Counted from the first letter of the stretch, positions 1 to 10,090 are shown. The stretch is DNA of 64,000 bases from Enterobacter hormaechei subsp. xiangfangensis (GCF_001729785.1 NZ_CP017183.1:682001-746000); one strand, 5' to 3'. Notes: a model not told the origin generated them from the letters alone. Program-made: numbers and translations.

Positions 1-135
1 AGCAGGAAAAAAGCAGAATTTCCCAATAAATGCGGTCACTTAGCGTTTAGGATTGCAGAGAATAACATCCCCCGTTCCCATCATGTACTCTCCTTACATC
101 GGCCCACGTTGGGCAAGAAGAATAAGGAGTCACCT

Positions 136-417
136 ATGTCTACACTGAAACCTGCACTTATCGCGCTTTCACTGATGCTGGTCGCTCCGATGGCGGTGCA
201 GGCAGCTGAAATCACCCTCGTGCCCGCGGTAAAACTGCAAATTGGCGATCGGGATAATAACGGGCACTACTGGGATGGCGGCCGCTGGCGCGACCATGAC
301 TGGTGGAAAGCGCACTATGACTGGCGCGATAACCACTGGCGTCCGCACGATGAACATCGCGATCGTGACGATCAACACCGTCATGACGATCGTCGCCCGG
401 ACCGGAAGCACCATTAA
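136..417 (+). CDS. yaaX: YaaX-like DUF2502 secreted small protein
   Basis: A 93-residue protein of unknown function. Residues 1-25 form a signal peptide (lysine near the start, an Ala/Leu/Val core, then VQA-A), so it should be exported to the periplasm. The mature part opens with a conserved [16 protein letters not shown] block followed by WDGG..WRDH.WW and a tail very rich in His, Arg and Asp, as in E. coli YaaX and YpeC (DUF2502). I chose the ATG at 136 because AAGGAG lies just upstream; the longer reading from 109 adds a charged stretch unlike a signal peptide. It lies upstream of yaaA as in E. coli. The His/Asp tail could bind metal, but that is speculation. Confidence 0.85.
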   Translation: MSTLKPALIALSLMLVAPMAVQAAEITLVPAVKLQIGDRDNNGHYWDGGRWRDHDWWKAHYDWRDNHWRPHDEHRDRDDQHRHDDRRPDRKHH

Positions 418-420
418 CAT

Positions 421-450
421 AAACCCCGCCAGCTGGCGGGGTTGTCTTTT
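421..450. terminator. Terminator between yaaX and yaaA
   Basis: A perfect inverted repeat, CCCCGCCAG / CTGGCGGGG (424-441), follows the yaaX stop and is followed by a T-rich run (TTGTCTTTTATT). It lies 7 bases beyond the yaaA stop on the other strand, so it may serve both convergent genes, though the leftward T-tract is weak. Confidence 0.8.
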
Positions 451-1222
451 ATTGCTCGTGACGCTTAAACACCAGCTCGTTTTTTCCTGACGATGCCTCG
501 TCGAAGAAATACCCTTCACTGTTAAAGCCGGTGAGCTGCTCTGGCTTCGTCAGGCGGTTTTGAATGATGAAGCGGCTCATCAGACCGCGCGCTTTTTTGG
601 CGTAGAAGCTGATTACTTTAAATTTGCCGTTTTTCTCGTCGAGGAATACCGGCTTGATAATGTCCGCATCCAGCTTTTTCGGTTTCACCGATTTGAAGTA
701 CTCATCGGAGGCCAGGTTGATCACCACGTTGTCCCCCTGGGCTTGCAGCGCCGCGTTAAGCTTGTCGGTAATGACATCGCCCCAGAACTGGTACAGATCT
801 TTACCTTTAGCGTTTTCCAGGCGGATACCCATCTCCAGACGATACGGCTGCATCAGATCCAGCGGGCGCAGCACCCCGTACAGGCCGGATAACATGCGCA
901 GATGCTGCTGGGCAAAATCGAAATCGGCTTCGCTAAACGTTTCTGCTTGCAGGCCAGTGTAGACGTCACCTTTGAAGGCCAACAGCGCCTGGCGGGCGTT
1001 GGCGGGCGTGAAGTCAGGCTGCCACTCATGAAAACGGGTGGCGTTCAGGTCGGCAAGTTTATCGCTGATGCTCATCAGCGAAGCGATTTGCGGAGCCGAA
1101 AGCTTACGCGCTTCGTGGATCAACTGTTGCGAGTAGTCCAGCAATTCCGGCTGGGTATAACGCTCAGTGGCGAGCGGGCTCTGGTAGTCGAGCGTTTTGG
1201 CAGGTGAAATCAGAATCAGCAT
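449..1222 (-). CDS. yaaA: Peroxide stress protein YaaA
   Basis: 257 residues, the usual family length (DUF328/UPF0246). The N-terminus [13 protein letters not shown] is the family signature and the protein aligns along its length with E. coli YaaA. In E. coli the gene belongs to the OxyR regulon and lowers free intracellular iron during hydrogen peroxide stress; the fold binds DNA. It is cytoplasmic, with no signal or membrane segment. The gene is the last of a leftward pair, 66 bases after yaaJ. No OxyR site was identified by eye in the short upstream gap. Confidence 0.97.
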   Translation of the reverse strand: MLILISPAKTLDYQSPLATERYTQPELLDYSQQLIHEARKLSAPQIASLMSISDKLADLNATRFHEWQPDFTPANARQALLAFKGDVYTGLQAETFSEADFDFAQQHLRMLSGLYGVLRPLDLMQPYRLEMGIRLENAKGKDLYQFWGDVITDKLNAALQAQGDNVVINLASDEYFKSVKPKKLDADIIKPVFLDEKNGKFKVISFYAKKARGLMSRFIIQNRLTKPEQLTGFNSEGYFFDEASSGKNELVFKRHEQ

Positions 1223-1288
1223 ATCCAGTCCTTGCAGGAAATTTAGAGCGACTTTAACAAAAAATCGCCCTGAATTGATCGATAGCTG

Positions 1289-2722
1289 TTATTGCCGCGG
1301 CAAATCATCCCAGGTGCCAGGGGCAATTTGTGACTCGATTTCGGGATAGCGTGAGGCGTCAAAGACGGGCTGTACGCCGAGCTTGCGCTGACGCAGATAA
1401 TCGCGCGCGATCAGCGCCACAACCGGTGAAAGCAGCAAAATGGCCGTCAGGTTCGTGATGGCCATCAGCGCCATGATGACGTCCGCTATTTGCCAGACCA
1501 ACGGCATACTGAGCAGGGAGCCGACGAAAACCATTCCCAGCACACCCGCGCGAAGGACGTTGCGGGTCAGACGCGAATTGACTTTCAGGAAGATAAGGTT
1601 GTTTTCGGCATAGATATAGTTCACCGCAATGGAACTAAAGGCAAAAAGTCCCACGACAAGTGCGACAAGGCCCGCGCCCCAGCCGCCGACGAGGGAGACC
1701 AGCGCCTGTTGTACCCAATGAATGCCTGCCGTACTACCGGACGGTTGCTCAGCGGCACCGGCCAGCAGCATGATCATCGCGCTGGCGGAGCAGATAACAA
1801 TGGTGTCTGTGAAGACGCCAATCATCTGTACAATGCCCTGCGCGGCGGGATGCGGGGGCCAGGATGCGGCCGCTGCGGCGGCATTCGGCGTGGAGCCCAT
1901 TCCCGCTTCGTTGGAGAACATACCCCGCTGAAAACCCGCAGTGAGAGCCTGGCTAAGGGTGTAACCCAACGCGCCTGAAGCCGCTTCGCGCCAGCCGAAC
2001 GCGCTTTGGAAAATGGTGACGATGACGTTCGGCACCTCGTCAATATGTATCGCGCATACCATCAGGCTGGTTGACACCCACAGCAGCGCCATCAGCGGAA
2101 CCAGCCACTGCATCAGGCGGGCAACCCCTTTTAGCCCGGTCACAATGGTCAGCAGGGTGAGAAGGGCAAGCGCGCCGCCCGTCAGCCACTCCGGACAATT
2201 AAAGGCAAAGCGCAGCGCGTGGGCGACGGAATTTGCCTGAACGGTATTGAAAATAAGGCCATAGGCAATCAGCAAAAAGATCGAGAACAGAACGCCCATC
2301 CAGCGCATTCCCAACCCGCGAGCCATATACCAGGCGGGACCGCCGCGAAACTGACCTTTGCCGTCTTTTTCTTTGTAGAGTTGCGCAAGCGAGCATTCAG
2401 CAAAGGAGGTGGCCATACCGATAATCGCCGTCACCCACATCCAGAATACCGCGCCCGGACCGCCCGCGCCGATCGCCAGCGCGACACCGGCCAGGTTACC
2501 GCTGCCGACGCGCGCGGCAAGGCTAGTACAGAGCGCCTGAAACGATGTCAGGCCGCCCGGCTGTGGGGTGACGCTGTTTTTCAGACTTCTGCCAAATTTG
2601 CGGATATAGCGAAACTGAATCAGCCCGCTGCGCCACGTAAACCAGATACCTGCTCCAGAAAGCAGGTATATCATGATCGAACCCCAGAGGACTTCGTTAA
2701 TAAAGAAAAAGAAATCAGGCAC
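1289..2722 (-). CDS. yaaJ: AGCS-family amino acid:cation symporter YaaJ
   Basis: 477 residues from a GTG start. It is an inner-membrane carrier of the alanine/glycine:cation symporter (AGCS, TC 2.A.25) family, with many hydrophobic segments and the family blocks GGLTSFQALCTSLAARVGSG and FSNEAGMGSTPNAAAAA. The substrate is probably alanine or glycine with sodium or protons, by family. An upstream ATG at 2746 would add eight residues, but the E. coli protein begins PDFFSFINSVLWGS, matching this reading from GTG 2722, which has GAGGG seven bases upstream. It is divergent from talB across about 260 bases; no promoter is called there. Confidence 0.93.
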   Translation of the reverse strand: MPDFFFFINEVLWGSIMIYLLSGAGIWFTWRSGLIQFRYIRKFGRSLKNSVTPQPGGLTSFQALCTSLAARVGSGNLAGVALAIGAGGPGAVFWMWVTAIIGMATSFAECSLAQLYKEKDGKGQFRGGPAWYMARGLGMRWMGVLFSIFLLIAYGLIFNTVQANSVAHALRFAFNCPEWLTGGALALLTLLTIVTGLKGVARLMQWLVPLMALLWVSTSLMVCAIHIDEVPNVIVTIFQSAFGWREAASGALGYTLSQALTAGFQRGMFSNEAGMGSTPNAAAAAASWPPHPAAQGIVQMIGVFTDTIVICSASAMIMLLAGAAEQPSGSTAGIHWVQQALVSLVGGWGAGLVALVVGLFAFSSIAVNYIYAENNLIFLKVNSRLTRNVLRAGVLGMVFVGSLLSMPLVWQIADVIMALMAITNLTAILLLSPVVALIARDYLRQRKLGVQPVFDASRYPEIESQIAPGTWDDLPRQ

Positions 2723-2984
2723 TAACGTCCCTCTTGTTGATGCCAAAGTGAATATGTAAGCGCTACCACTGAGTGTGCATGCTGTTACTTAGCAGCCTGT
2801 TAATATTCTGAGTTTATCATACTCTGCCTAAGCGCACTGTCTGCGGTTGCGCTGCCTCTCACTCGTGTTATCATCAGGGCAGACCGGTTACATCCCCCTA
2901 ACAAGTAAACCTGTCATTTTTCCGCTGCTGGCAAGCTGTCGGTAGTGTGAATTATCCAGGGCACGTTAAAAGAGAAACACTATC

Positions 2985-3938
2985 ATGACGGATAAATTGA
3001 CCTCCCTTCGTCAGTTCACCACTGTCGTCGCTGACACCGGAGATATTGCGGCAATGAAGCTGTACCAGCCGCAGGATGCCACAACCAACCCTTCTCTGAT
3101 CCTTAACGCCGCGCAGATCCCTGAGTATCGCAAACTGATCGACGAGGCGGTGACCTGGGCAAAAGCACAGAGCAATGACCGCGCGCAGCAGGTTGTGGAT
3201 GCCACTGACAAACTGGCAGTGAACATCGGTCTGGAAATCCTGAAGCTCGTTCCTGGCCGTATCTCTACCGAAGTTGATGCTCGCCTGTCCTACGACACCG
3301 AAGCCTCTATCGCCAAAGCAAAACGCCTGATCAAACTGTACAACGATGCGGGCATCAGCAACGACCGTATCCTGATCAAACTGGCCTCTACCTGGCAGGG
3401 CATCCGCGCTGCTGAGCAGCTGGAAAAAGAAGGGATCAACTGTAACCTGACTCTGCTGTTCTCCTTCGCGCAGGCGCGTGCATGTGCCGAAGCTGGCGTA
3501 TACCTGATTTCTCCGTTCGTGGGCCGTATTCTGGACTGGTACAAAGCCAACACCGACAAGAAAGAGTACGCGGCGTCTGAAGATCCAGGCGTGATTTCTG
3601 TGACTGAAATCTACGAATACTACAAACAGCACGGCTATGAGACCGTTGTTATGGGCGCAAGCTTCCGTAACGTCGGCGAAATCATCGAGCTGGCTGGCTG
3701 TGACCGCCTGACCATCGCCCCTGCGCTGCTGAAAGAGCTGGCAGAAAGCGAAGGTGCTATCGAGCGTAAACTGTCTTACACTGGCGAAGTGAAAGCGCGT
3801 CCTGAGCGCATCACCGAGTCCGAGTTCCTGTGGCAGCACAACCAGGATCCAATGGCCGTAGATAAACTGGCGGACGGTATCCGTAAGTTTGCTATCGACC
3901 AGGAAAAACTGGAAAAAATGATCGGCGACCTGCTGTAA
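2985..3938 (+). CDS. talB: Transaldolase B
   Basis: 317 residues, identical in length to E. coli TalB. It catalyses transfer of a dihydroxyacetone unit from sedoheptulose 7-phosphate to glyceraldehyde 3-phosphate in the non-oxidative pentose phosphate pathway, in the cytoplasm. The Schiff-base lysine is K132 in [11 protein letters not shown]17 and E96 ([10 protein letters not shown]), which assist catalysis, are present. A good ribosome site (AAAGAGAAAC) precedes the ATG. Codon use is strongly biased, as expected for a highly expressed enzyme, which also gives a long spurious reading frame on the other strand. Confidence 0.99.
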   Translation: MTDKLTSLRQFTTVVADTGDIAAMKLYQPQDATTNPSLILNAAQIPEYRKLIDEAVTWAKAQSNDRAQQVVDATDKLAVNIGLEILKLVPGRISTEVDARLSYDTEASIAKAKRLIKLYNDAGISNDRILIKLASTWQGIRAAEQLEKEGINCNLTLLFSFAQARACAEAGVYLISPFVGRILDWYKANTDKKEYAASEDPGVISVTEIYEYYKQHGYETVVMGASFRNVGEIIELAGCDRLTIAPALLKELAESEGAIERKLSYTGEVKARPERITESEFLWQHNQDPMAVDKLADGIRKFAIDQEKLEKMIGDLL

Positions 3939-3946
3939 TCATTCTG

Positions 3947-3975
3947 CGTGACCGGGTTCCCGGTCACGCGTCTTT
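3947..3975 (+). terminator. talB terminator
   Basis: A nine-base perfect stem, CGTGACCGG / CCGGTCACG with a four-base loop (3947-3968), starts eight bases after the talB stop and is followed by CGTCTTTCC. The T-tract is short, so termination may be partial and some read-through into mog is possible. Confidence 0.7.
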
Positions 3976-4048
3976 CCCCCGCCTCTGTCTGAATTTTCTC
4001 TCTGCGTGTATCATTCCCTTTAATCAGTACTTTTTGAATGGAATGGAT

Positions 4049-4636
4049 ATGAATACCTTACGCATCGGCTTAGTGTCGATTTCTGACCGCGCCTCCAGCG
4101 GTGTTTATCAGGATAAAGGCATCCCTGCTCTGGAAGCGTGGCTGGGCAGCGCGCTCACTACCCCGTTTGAGATCCAGACTCGCCTGATCCCGGACGAGCA
4201 GCCGATCATCGAGCAAACCCTGTGTGAGCTGGTGGATGAAATGAGCTGCCACCTTGTGCTGACGACGGGCGGCACCGGCCCCGCGCGCCGCGATGTAACG
4301 CCGGACGCGACGCTGGCTATCGCCGATCGTGAAATGCCGGGCTTCGGTGAACAGATGCGCCAGATCAGTCTACACTTTGTCCCGACGGCCATTCTTTCCC
4401 GTCAGGTCGGGGTGATCCGCAAACAGGCGCTGATCCTGAACCTGCCGGGGCAGCCGAAGTCGATAAAAGAGACGCTGGAAGGGGTAAAAGCCGAGGACGG
4501 AAGCGTTATCGTTCACGGTATCTTTGCAAGTGTACCGTATTGTATACAACTGCTTGACGGTCCGTACGTGGAAACTGACGGCAACGTGGTAGCAGCATTT
4601 CGCCCTAAAAGCGCTCGCCGCGAAACAATCTCCTGA
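4049..4636 (+). CDS. mog: Molybdopterin adenylyltransferase
   Basis: 195 residues. It adenylylates molybdopterin with ATP, the step before molybdenum insertion in molybdenum cofactor synthesis. The MoCF fold signature TTGGTGPARRDVTPD is at residues 72-86, and the acidic residues D49 and D82 tied to catalysis in E. coli MogA are present. Upstream in-frame starts exist at TTG 4034 and ATG 4043, but the ATG at 4049 gives MNTLRIGLVSISDRASSG, which matches the family start and length exactly. It follows talB as in E. coli. Confidence 0.97.
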   Translation: MNTLRIGLVSISDRASSGVYQDKGIPALEAWLGSALTTPFEIQTRLIPDEQPIIEQTLCELVDEMSCHLVLTTGGTGPARRDVTPDATLAIADREMPGFGEQMRQISLHFVPTAILSRQVGVIRKQALILNLPGQPKSIKETLEGVKAEDGSVIVHGIFASVPYCIQLLDGPYVETDGNVVAAFRPKSARRETIS

Positions 4637-4758
4637 AAATGATTAAAATGTGACATAAGCGCCAGCCGCAGTAGCGTGTAAATGGATTTACGATATAGTA
4701 ATTTTTTCTTTACGATTGCTGTAAAAAATAATCCACAACACATGCACAATGGTTCGCT

Positions 4759-6081
4759 ATGTCACATAATACCCGACCTCTGAATCGACAGGACTACAAA
4801 ACCCTCACGCTCGCTGCCCTGGGCGGCGCGCTGGAGTTTTACGATTTCATCATCTTTGTCTTCTTCGCCGCCGTTGTGGGGGCGCTGTTTTTCCCGGCGG
4901 ATATTCCTGAATGGCTGCGTCAGGTACAAACTTTCGGCATTTTCGCTGCCGGCTATCTGGCGCGTCCGCTGGGCGGCATTGTCATGGCGCACTTTGGCGA
5001 TCTGGTTGGGCGCAAGAAGATGTTTACCCTCAGCATCCTGCTTATGGCCGTGCCGACGCTGGCGATTGGCCTTTTGCCTACCTATGAGTCGATGGGCATT
5101 ATCGCCCCGTTATTGCTGCTGCTGATGCGTATTCTCCAGGGCGCGGCCATCGGCGGGGAAGTGCCTGGCGCGTGGGTGTTTGTCGCTGAGCACGTCCCGG
5201 TGCGCCGCATCGGCATTGCGTGCGGAACGTTGACCGCAGGGCTGACGATCGGGATCCTGCTTGGCTCCGTAGTTGCAACCATCATCAATACCAGCATGAC
5301 GCAACAGGCCGTTCACGACTGGGGCTGGCGTATACCGTTCCTGCTGGGCGGGGCGTTTGGGCTGGTGGCAATGTGCCTGCGACGCTGGTTGCAGGAGACG
5401 CCAATATTTCTGGAAATGCAGCAGCGGAAGGCGCTGGCGCAAGAACTGCCGGTGAAAACCGTAGTAGTGCGGCATAAAAAAGCGGTAGTCGTGTCGATGC
5501 TTCTGACCTGGCTGCTGTCTGCGGGTATCGTGGTGGTCATTTTGATGTCGCCGGTCTGGCTGCAAAAACAGTACGGTTTTGCGCCTGCCGTGACGTTACA
5601 GGCGAACAGTATCGCGACAATTATGCTCTGCTTTGGCTGTCTGGCCGCCGGGCTGGCGGCGGATCGTTTCGGCGCCAGCGTGACCTTTATTGTCGGCAGC
5701 CTGCTGCTGGCCGCGTCGAGCTGGGCATTCTATCATCTTGCGGGCACCCATCCTGAACAGCTGTTCCTGCTGTACGGTGTCGTCGGGCTGTGTGTGGGCG
5801 TCGTTGGCGCCGTACCGTACGTGATGGTCCGCGCCTTTCCGCCGGAGGTTCGCTTCACCGGAATCTCTTTCTCTTATAACGTCTCGTATGCCATTTTCGG
5901 CGGGCTGACCCCGATTGTGGTGACGGTGTTGATGGGGCTGTCGCCCCTTGCACCTGCGTGGTACGTGCTGGCGTTATCGCTGATGGGGCTGGTATTGGGG
6001 ATGTGGCTTCGCCAGTCAGAGGGACGTCGTGCCCGCGACGCGGGCACGACAGAGGGATCAGTGTTTTTCACCAATCGGTAG
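4759..6081 (+). CDS. MFS transporter, metabolite:H+ symporter (MHS) type
   Basis: 440 residues, about 12 hydrophobic segments. The opening GALEFYDFIIFVFFAA, the loop GDLVGRKKMF after helix 2 and RILQGAAIGGEVPGAWVFVAEH in helix 4 are hallmarks of the MHS branch of the major facilitator superfamily (relatives of ProP, ShiA, KgtP). It is thus an inner-membrane proton symporter, most likely for an organic acid or zwitterion; the substrate cannot be read from sequence. E. coli K-12 has no gene between mog and satP, so this is an insertion relative to that genome. The 3' end overlaps the 3' end of satP by 24 bases on the opposite strand. The ribosome site is weak. Confidence 0.88.
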   Translation: MSHNTRPLNRQDYKTLTLAALGGALEFYDFIIFVFFAAVVGALFFPADIPEWLRQVQTFGIFAAGYLARPLGGIVMAHFGDLVGRKKMFTLSILLMAVPTLAIGLLPTYESMGIIAPLLLLLMRILQGAAIGGEVPGAWVFVAEHVPVRRIGIACGTLTAGLTIGILLGSVVATIINTSMTQQAVHDWGWRIPFLLGGAFGLVAMCLRRWLQETPIFLEMQQRKALAQELPVKTVVVRHKKAVVVSMLLTWLLSAGIVVVILMSPVWLQKQYGFAPAVTLQANSIATIMLCFGCLAAGLAADRFGASVTFIVGSLLLAASSWAFYHLAGTHPEQLFLLYGVVGLCVGVVGAVPYVMVRAFPPEVRFTGISFSYNVSYAIFGGLTPIVVTVLMGLSPLAPAWYVLALSLMGLVLGMWLRQSEGRRARDAGTTEGSVFFTNR

Positions 6082-6624
6082 AATGGTGCGGTCGAACTGC
6101 TCGTTCAGCACTTCACCCATGGCCAGGTAGATTGCGCTTGCGCCGCAAACCAGACCGACCCAGCCGGCAACGTGAACGATGCCTTCGTTATCCGCCAGGT
6201 GACCGATGGCCAGCAGGGCGAACAGGACGGTCAGGCTCAGGAAGACGAATTGCAGCGCGCGGTTCGCCTTGAGGGTGCCAAAGAACATGAACAGGGTGAA
6301 CACGCCCCACAGTCCCAGGTACACGCCCAGGAAATGGGCGTTTGCCGCCTCCGCCAGGCCCATTTTAGGCATCAGCAGAATCGCGACCAGAGTCAGCCAG
6401 AAAGAACCGTAAGAGGTAAAGGCGGTTAAGCCGAAGGTGTTGCCTTTCTTATATTCCAGCAGGCCCGCAAAGATTTGTGCGATACCGCCGTAAAAAATGC
6501 CCATCGCCAGGATAATGCCGTCCATCGGGAACATCCCGATATTGTGCAGGTTCAGCAGAATGGTGGTCATGCCAAAACCCATCAGGCCCAGCGGAGCCGG
6601 ATTAGCCAACTTAGTGTTGCCCAT
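6058..6624 (-). CDS. satP: Succinate-acetate/proton symporter SatP
   Basis: 188 residues, the family length (AceTr/GPR1-FUN34-YaaH). It takes up acetate and succinate with protons across the inner membrane. Six hydrophobic segments are visible, and the signature ANPAPLGLMGFGMTT sits near the N-terminus (family motif NPAPLGL). It aligns throughout with E. coli YaaH. The coding 3' end (LPIGEKH-stop) runs antiparallel into the end of the MFS gene. The gene is transcribed away from dnaK, from the 295-base gap at 6625-6919. E. coli yaaW and yaaI, which lie between satP and dnaK there, are missing. Confidence 0.97.
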   Translation of the reverse strand: MGNTKLANPAPLGLMGFGMTTILLNLHNIGMFPMDGIILAMGIFYGGIAQIFAGLLEYKKGNTFGLTAFTSYGSFWLTLVAILLMPKMGLAEAANAHFLGVYLGLWGVFTLFMFFGTLKANRALQFVFLSLTVLFALLAIGHLADNEGIVHVAGWVGLVCGASAIYLAMGEVLNEQFDRTILPIGEKH

Positions 6625-6769
6625 AAGTCCTCAAAAAATCATCATTAATATGGTGAAATGGTTAAACCCGCGCCAGTTCTCCCTGACGGGGCGCGGCATC
6701 ATAATGGGCGGCATCGACGCCGTCTATGATCTCATCGGGGTGAAATTAAAAAATTTTTTATCCTTCCCC

Positions 6770-6799
6770 CTTGATGGATGCCGTTGTGACCCCATCTTG
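6770..6799 (+). promoter_or_regulatory. Sigma-32 heat-shock promoter of dnaK
   Basis: CTTGATG (6770-6776), 13 bases, then CCCCATCT (6790-6797) fits the sigma-32 consensus (CTTGAAA, 11-16 bases, CCCCATNT) and the known E. coli dnaK P1 site. It lies about 120 bases before the dnaK start. The rest of the gap (6625-6769) holds GC-rich inverted pieces near satP and a short AT run; nothing else is called there. Confidence 0.85.
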
Positions 6800-6919
6800 T
6801 AAGCAACCGCAGTGTGTGGACCTGAAAAAAATCAAATCTGGGCAGTTGAAAAAGCACGTTCTGCCCTTATTACAGGTACACAACCACATGTTGACTGAAT
6901 TTTTAGTGGAGACGTTTAG

Positions 6920-8833
6920 ATGGGTAAAATTATTGGTATCGACCTGGGTACTACCAACTCTTGTGTAGCGATTATGGATGGCACTACTGCACGTGTGCTG
7001 GAGAACGCCGAGGGCGATCGCACCACGCCTTCTATCATTGCTTATACCCAGGATGGTGAAACTCTGGTTGGTCAGCCGGCTAAACGTCAGGCAGTGACAA
7101 ACCCGCAAAACACCCTGTTTGCGATCAAACGCCTGATTGGCCGCCGCTTCCAGGACGAAGAAGTTCAGCGTGACGTTTCCATCATGCCTTACAAAATCAT
7201 CGCAGCCGATAACGGCGATGCATGGCTTGATGTGAAAGGCACCAAAACTGCACCTCCGCAGATCTCTGCTGAAGTGCTGAAGAAAATGAAGAAAACTGCG
7301 GAAGATTACCTGGGTGAACCGGTAACTGAAGCTGTTATCACCGTACCTGCTTACTTCAACGATGCTCAGCGTCAGGCAACCAAAGATGCTGGCCGTATCG
7401 CAGGCCTGGAAGTAAAACGTATCATCAACGAACCAACCGCAGCAGCACTGGCTTACGGTCTGGATAAAGAAGTTGGCAACCGTACTATCGCGGTTTACGA
7501 CCTGGGTGGTGGTACCTTCGATATTTCTATTATCGAAATCGACGATGTTGACGGCGAAAAAACCTTCGAAGTTCTGGCAACCAACGGTGATACCCACCTG
7601 GGTGGTGAAGACTTCGATACCCGTCTGATCAACTACCTCGTTGACGAGTTCAAGAAAGATCAGGGCATTGACCTGCGTAACGACCCGCTGGCTATGCAGC
7701 GCCTGAAAGAAGCCGCTGAGAAAGCGAAGATCGAGCTGTCTTCCGCTCAGCAGACCGACGTGAACCTGCCGTACATCACCGCAGACGCGACCGGTCCAAA
7801 ACACATGAACATCAAAGTGACCCGTGCGAAACTGGAAAGCCTGGTAGAAGACCTGGTGAACCGTTCTATCGAGCCACTGAAAGTTGCATTGCAGGACGCT
7901 GGCCTGTCCGTGTCTGACATTCAGGACGTTATCCTGGTAGGTGGTCAGACTCGTATGCCAATGGTTCAGAAGAAAGTTGCTGAATTCTTTGGTAAAGAGC
8001 CACGTAAAGACGTGAACCCGGACGAAGCGGTTGCTATCGGTGCTGCGGTTCAGGGTGGTGTACTGACCGGTGAAGTGAAAGATGTACTGCTGCTGGACGT
8101 TACCCCGCTGTCTCTGGGTATCGAAACCATGGGTGGCGTGATGACCCCGCTCATCAACAAAAACACCACTATCCCGACGAAACACAGCCAGGTGTTCTCT
8201 ACCGCTGAAGACAACCAGTCTGCGGTAACCATCCATGTGATTCAGGGTGAGCGTAAGCGCGCGGCGGATAACAAATCTCTGGGTCAGTTCAACCTGGACG
8301 GTATTAACCCGGCACCACGCGGCATGCCACAGATCGAAGTCACCTTCGACATCGATGCTGACGGTATCCTGCACGTGTCTGCGAAAGACAAAAACAGCGG
8401 TAAAGAGCAGAAGATTACCATCAAGGCATCTTCTGGCCTGAACGAAGCGGAAATCGAAAAAATGGTTCGTGATGCCGAAGCTAACGCGGAATCCGACCGT
8501 AAGTTTGAAGAGCTGGTTCAGACCCGTAACCAGGGTGACCATCTGCTGCACAGCACCCGTAAGCAGGTTGAAGAAGCGGGCGATAAACTGCCAGCGGAAG
8601 ACAAAACTGCAATCGAAACTGCACTGAGCGCGCTGGAAACGTCTCTGAAAGGCGAAGACAAAGCGGACATCGAAGCGAAGATGCAGGAGCTGGCACAGGT
8701 TTCTCAGAAGCTGATGGAAATCGCTCAGCAGCAGCACGCACAGCAGCAGGCGGGCGCTGATGCTTCGGCGAACAACGCGAAAGACGACGATGTTGTCGAC
8801 GCTGAGTTCGAAGAAGTGAAAGACAAAAAATAA
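6920..8833 (+). CDS. dnaK: Hsp70 chaperone DnaK
   Basis: 637 residues (E. coli 638). It is an ATP-driven chaperone for nascent and stress-damaged proteins and, with DnaJ and GrpE, a negative regulator of sigma-32. The nucleotide-binding domain begins [16 protein letters not shown], has the second phosphate loop [15 protein letters not shown] near residue 195 and the adenosine motif [11 protein letters not shown]. The interdomain linker [16 protein letters not shown] (about 388-403) leads to the substrate-binding domain and helical lid. The C-terminal tail ends FEEVKDKK. Strong codon bias creates a 708-codon open frame on the opposite strand, which is not a gene. dnaJ follows after 87 bases. 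Confidence 0.99.
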   Translation: MGKIIGIDLGTTNSCVAIMDGTTARVLENAEGDRTTPSIIAYTQDGETLVGQPAKRQAVTNPQNTLFAIKRLIGRRFQDEEVQRDVSIMPYKIIAADNGDAWLDVKGTKTAPPQISAEVLKKMKKTAEDYLGEPVTEAVITVPAYFNDAQRQATKDAGRIAGLEVKRIINEPTAAALAYGLDKEVGNRTIAVYDLGGGTFDISIIEIDDVDGEKTFEVLATNGDTHLGGEDFDTRLINYLVDEFKKDQGIDLRNDPLAMQRLKEAAEKAKIELSSAQQTDVNLPYITADATGPKHMNIKVTRAKLESLVEDLVNRSIEPLKVALQDAGLSVSDIQDVILVGGQTRMPMVQKKVAEFFGKEPRKDVNPDEAVAIGAAVQGGVLTGEVKDVLLLDVTPLSLGIETMGGVMTPLINKNTTIPTKHSQVFSTAEDNQSAVTIHVIQGERKRAADNKSLGQFNLDGINPAPRGMPQIEVTFDIDADGILHVSAKDKNSGKEQKITIKASSGLNEAEIEKMVRDAEANAESDRKFEELVQTRNQGDHLLHSTRKQVEEAGDKLPAEDKTAIETALSALETSLKGEDKADIEAKMQELAQVSQKLMEIAQQQHAQQQAGADASANNAKDDDVVDAEFEEVKDKK

Positions 8834-8859
8834 TCGCCCTGATGCAGGGTAAGTAATCG

Positions 8860-8892
8860 GCACGGGCGTAGGAGAATTCTCCACGCCCGTGC
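8860..8892 (+). repeat. Stem-loop in the dnaK-dnaJ gap
   Basis: A strong hairpin: ten-base outer arms GCACGGGCGT (8860-8869) and ACGCCCGTGC (8883-8892), one bulged A, then an inner palindrome GGAGAATTCTCC (8871-8882). There is no T-run after it, so it is unlikely to be a simple terminator. It may stabilise the upstream dnaK message or set the dnaK:dnaJ ratio; this role is inferred. Confidence 0.75.
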
Positions 8893-8920
8893 TCGCATGT
8901 TAAGGGGCTTAAAAAAACCA

Positions 8921-10066
8921 ATGGCAAAGCAAGACTATTACGAGATTTTAGGCGTTCCGAAAACTGCGGAAGAGCGTGAAATCAAAAAGGCGTATAAGCG
9001 CCTGGCCATGAAATTCCACCCTGACCGTAATCAGGGTGACAAAGAGGCTGAAGCCAAATTTAAAGAGATTAAAGAAGCCTACGAAGTCCTGACCGATGCA
9101 CAAAAACGTGCGGCCTATGATCAATATGGTCACGCGGCCTTTGAACAGGGCGGCATGGGCGGCGGTGGATTTGGTGGCGGCGGCTTCGGCGGCGGCGCTG
9201 ATTTCAGCGATATCTTTGGTGATGTATTTGGCGATATCTTCGGTGGCGGGCGTGGCCGTCAGCGCGCGGCGCGCGGCGCAGACCTGCGCTACAACATGGA
9301 CCTGACGCTGGAAGAAGCGGTTCGCGGCGTCACCAAAGAGATCCGTATTCCGACGCTGGAAGAGTGTGACGTTTGCCACGGCAGCGGTGCGAAAGCGGGG
9401 ACTCAGCCACAGACCTGCCCAACCTGTCACGGTTCCGGTCAGGTGCAGATGCGCCAGGGCTTCTTCGCGGTGCAGCAGGCCTGTCCGCACTGTCATGGTC
9501 GCGGTACGCTGATTAAAGATCCGTGCACCAAATGTCATGGTCACGGTCGCGTGGAGAAAACCAAAACGCTGTCCGTTAAGATCCCGGCAGGCGTCGATAC
9601 GGGCGACCGCATCCGTCTGGCAGGTGAGGGTGAAGCCGGCGAGCACGGCGCACCGGCAGGCGATCTGTACGTTCAGGTTCAGGTGAAGCAGCACGCCATC
9701 TTCGAGCGTGAAGGTAACAACCTGTACTGTGAAGTGCCGATCAACTTTGCGATGGCGGCGCTGGGCGGCGAAATCGAAGTGCCGACGCTGGACGGTCGCG
9801 TTAACCTGAAAATCCCTGGCGAAACCCAGACCGGGAAACTGTTCCGCATGCGCGGCAAAGGCGTTAAATCCGTTCGCGGTGGCGCGCAGGGTGACCTGTT
9901 ATGCCGCGTGGTCGTGGAAACGCCGGTCGGCCTGAACGATAAGCAGAAACAGCTGCTGAAAGAGCTTCAGGAAAGCTTTGGTGGCCCGACAGGTGAGAAA
10001 AACAGCCCGCGCTCCAAAAGCTTCTTCGATGGCGTCAAAAAATTCTTCGACGATTTAACCCGCTAA
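8921..10066 (+). CDS. dnaJ: Hsp40 co-chaperone DnaJ
   Basis: 381 residues from ATG 8921, which gives the canonical [12 protein letters not shown]; the ATG at 8897 has no family support. The J domain (1-70) carries HPD at about 33-35, needed to stimulate DnaK ATPase. A Gly/Phe-rich segment follows, then the zinc-finger domain with four CxxCxGxG repeats ([32 protein letters not shown]), then the beta-rich C-terminal substrate-binding domains. It is cotranscribed with dnaK. The ribosome site is AAGGGG, about 15 bases upstream of the start. Confidence 0.98.
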   Translation: MAKQDYYEILGVPKTAEEREIKKAYKRLAMKFHPDRNQGDKEAEAKFKEIKEAYEVLTDAQKRAAYDQYGHAAFEQGGMGGGGFGGGGFGGGADFSDIFGDVFGDIFGGGRGRQRAARGADLRYNMDLTLEEAVRGVTKEIRIPTLEECDVCHGSGAKAGTQPQTCPTCHGSGQVQMRQGFFAVQQACPHCHGRGTLIKDPCTKCHGHGRVEKTKTLSVKIPAGVDTGDRIRLAGEGEAGEHGAPAGDLYVQVQVKQHAIFEREGNNLYCEVPINFAMAALGGEIEVPTLDGRVNLKIPGETQTGKLFRMRGKGVKSVRGGAQGDLLCRVVVETPVGLNDKQKQLLKELQESFGGPTGEKNSPRSKSFFDGVKKFFDDLTR

Positions 10067-10090
10067 CCCGCCAGCTGGTTACTATCATTT

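Noticed and set aside
2952..3839. A 295-codon minus-strand frame over talB
   Set aside because: Codon-bias shadow of talB.
6758..8884. A 708-codon open frame on the minus strand opposite dnaK
   Set aside because: It mirrors dnaK almost exactly. Biased codon choice in highly expressed genes removes stops from the complementary frame; this particular frame is a known source of false dehydrogenase annotations. It has no ribosome site or promoter evidence.
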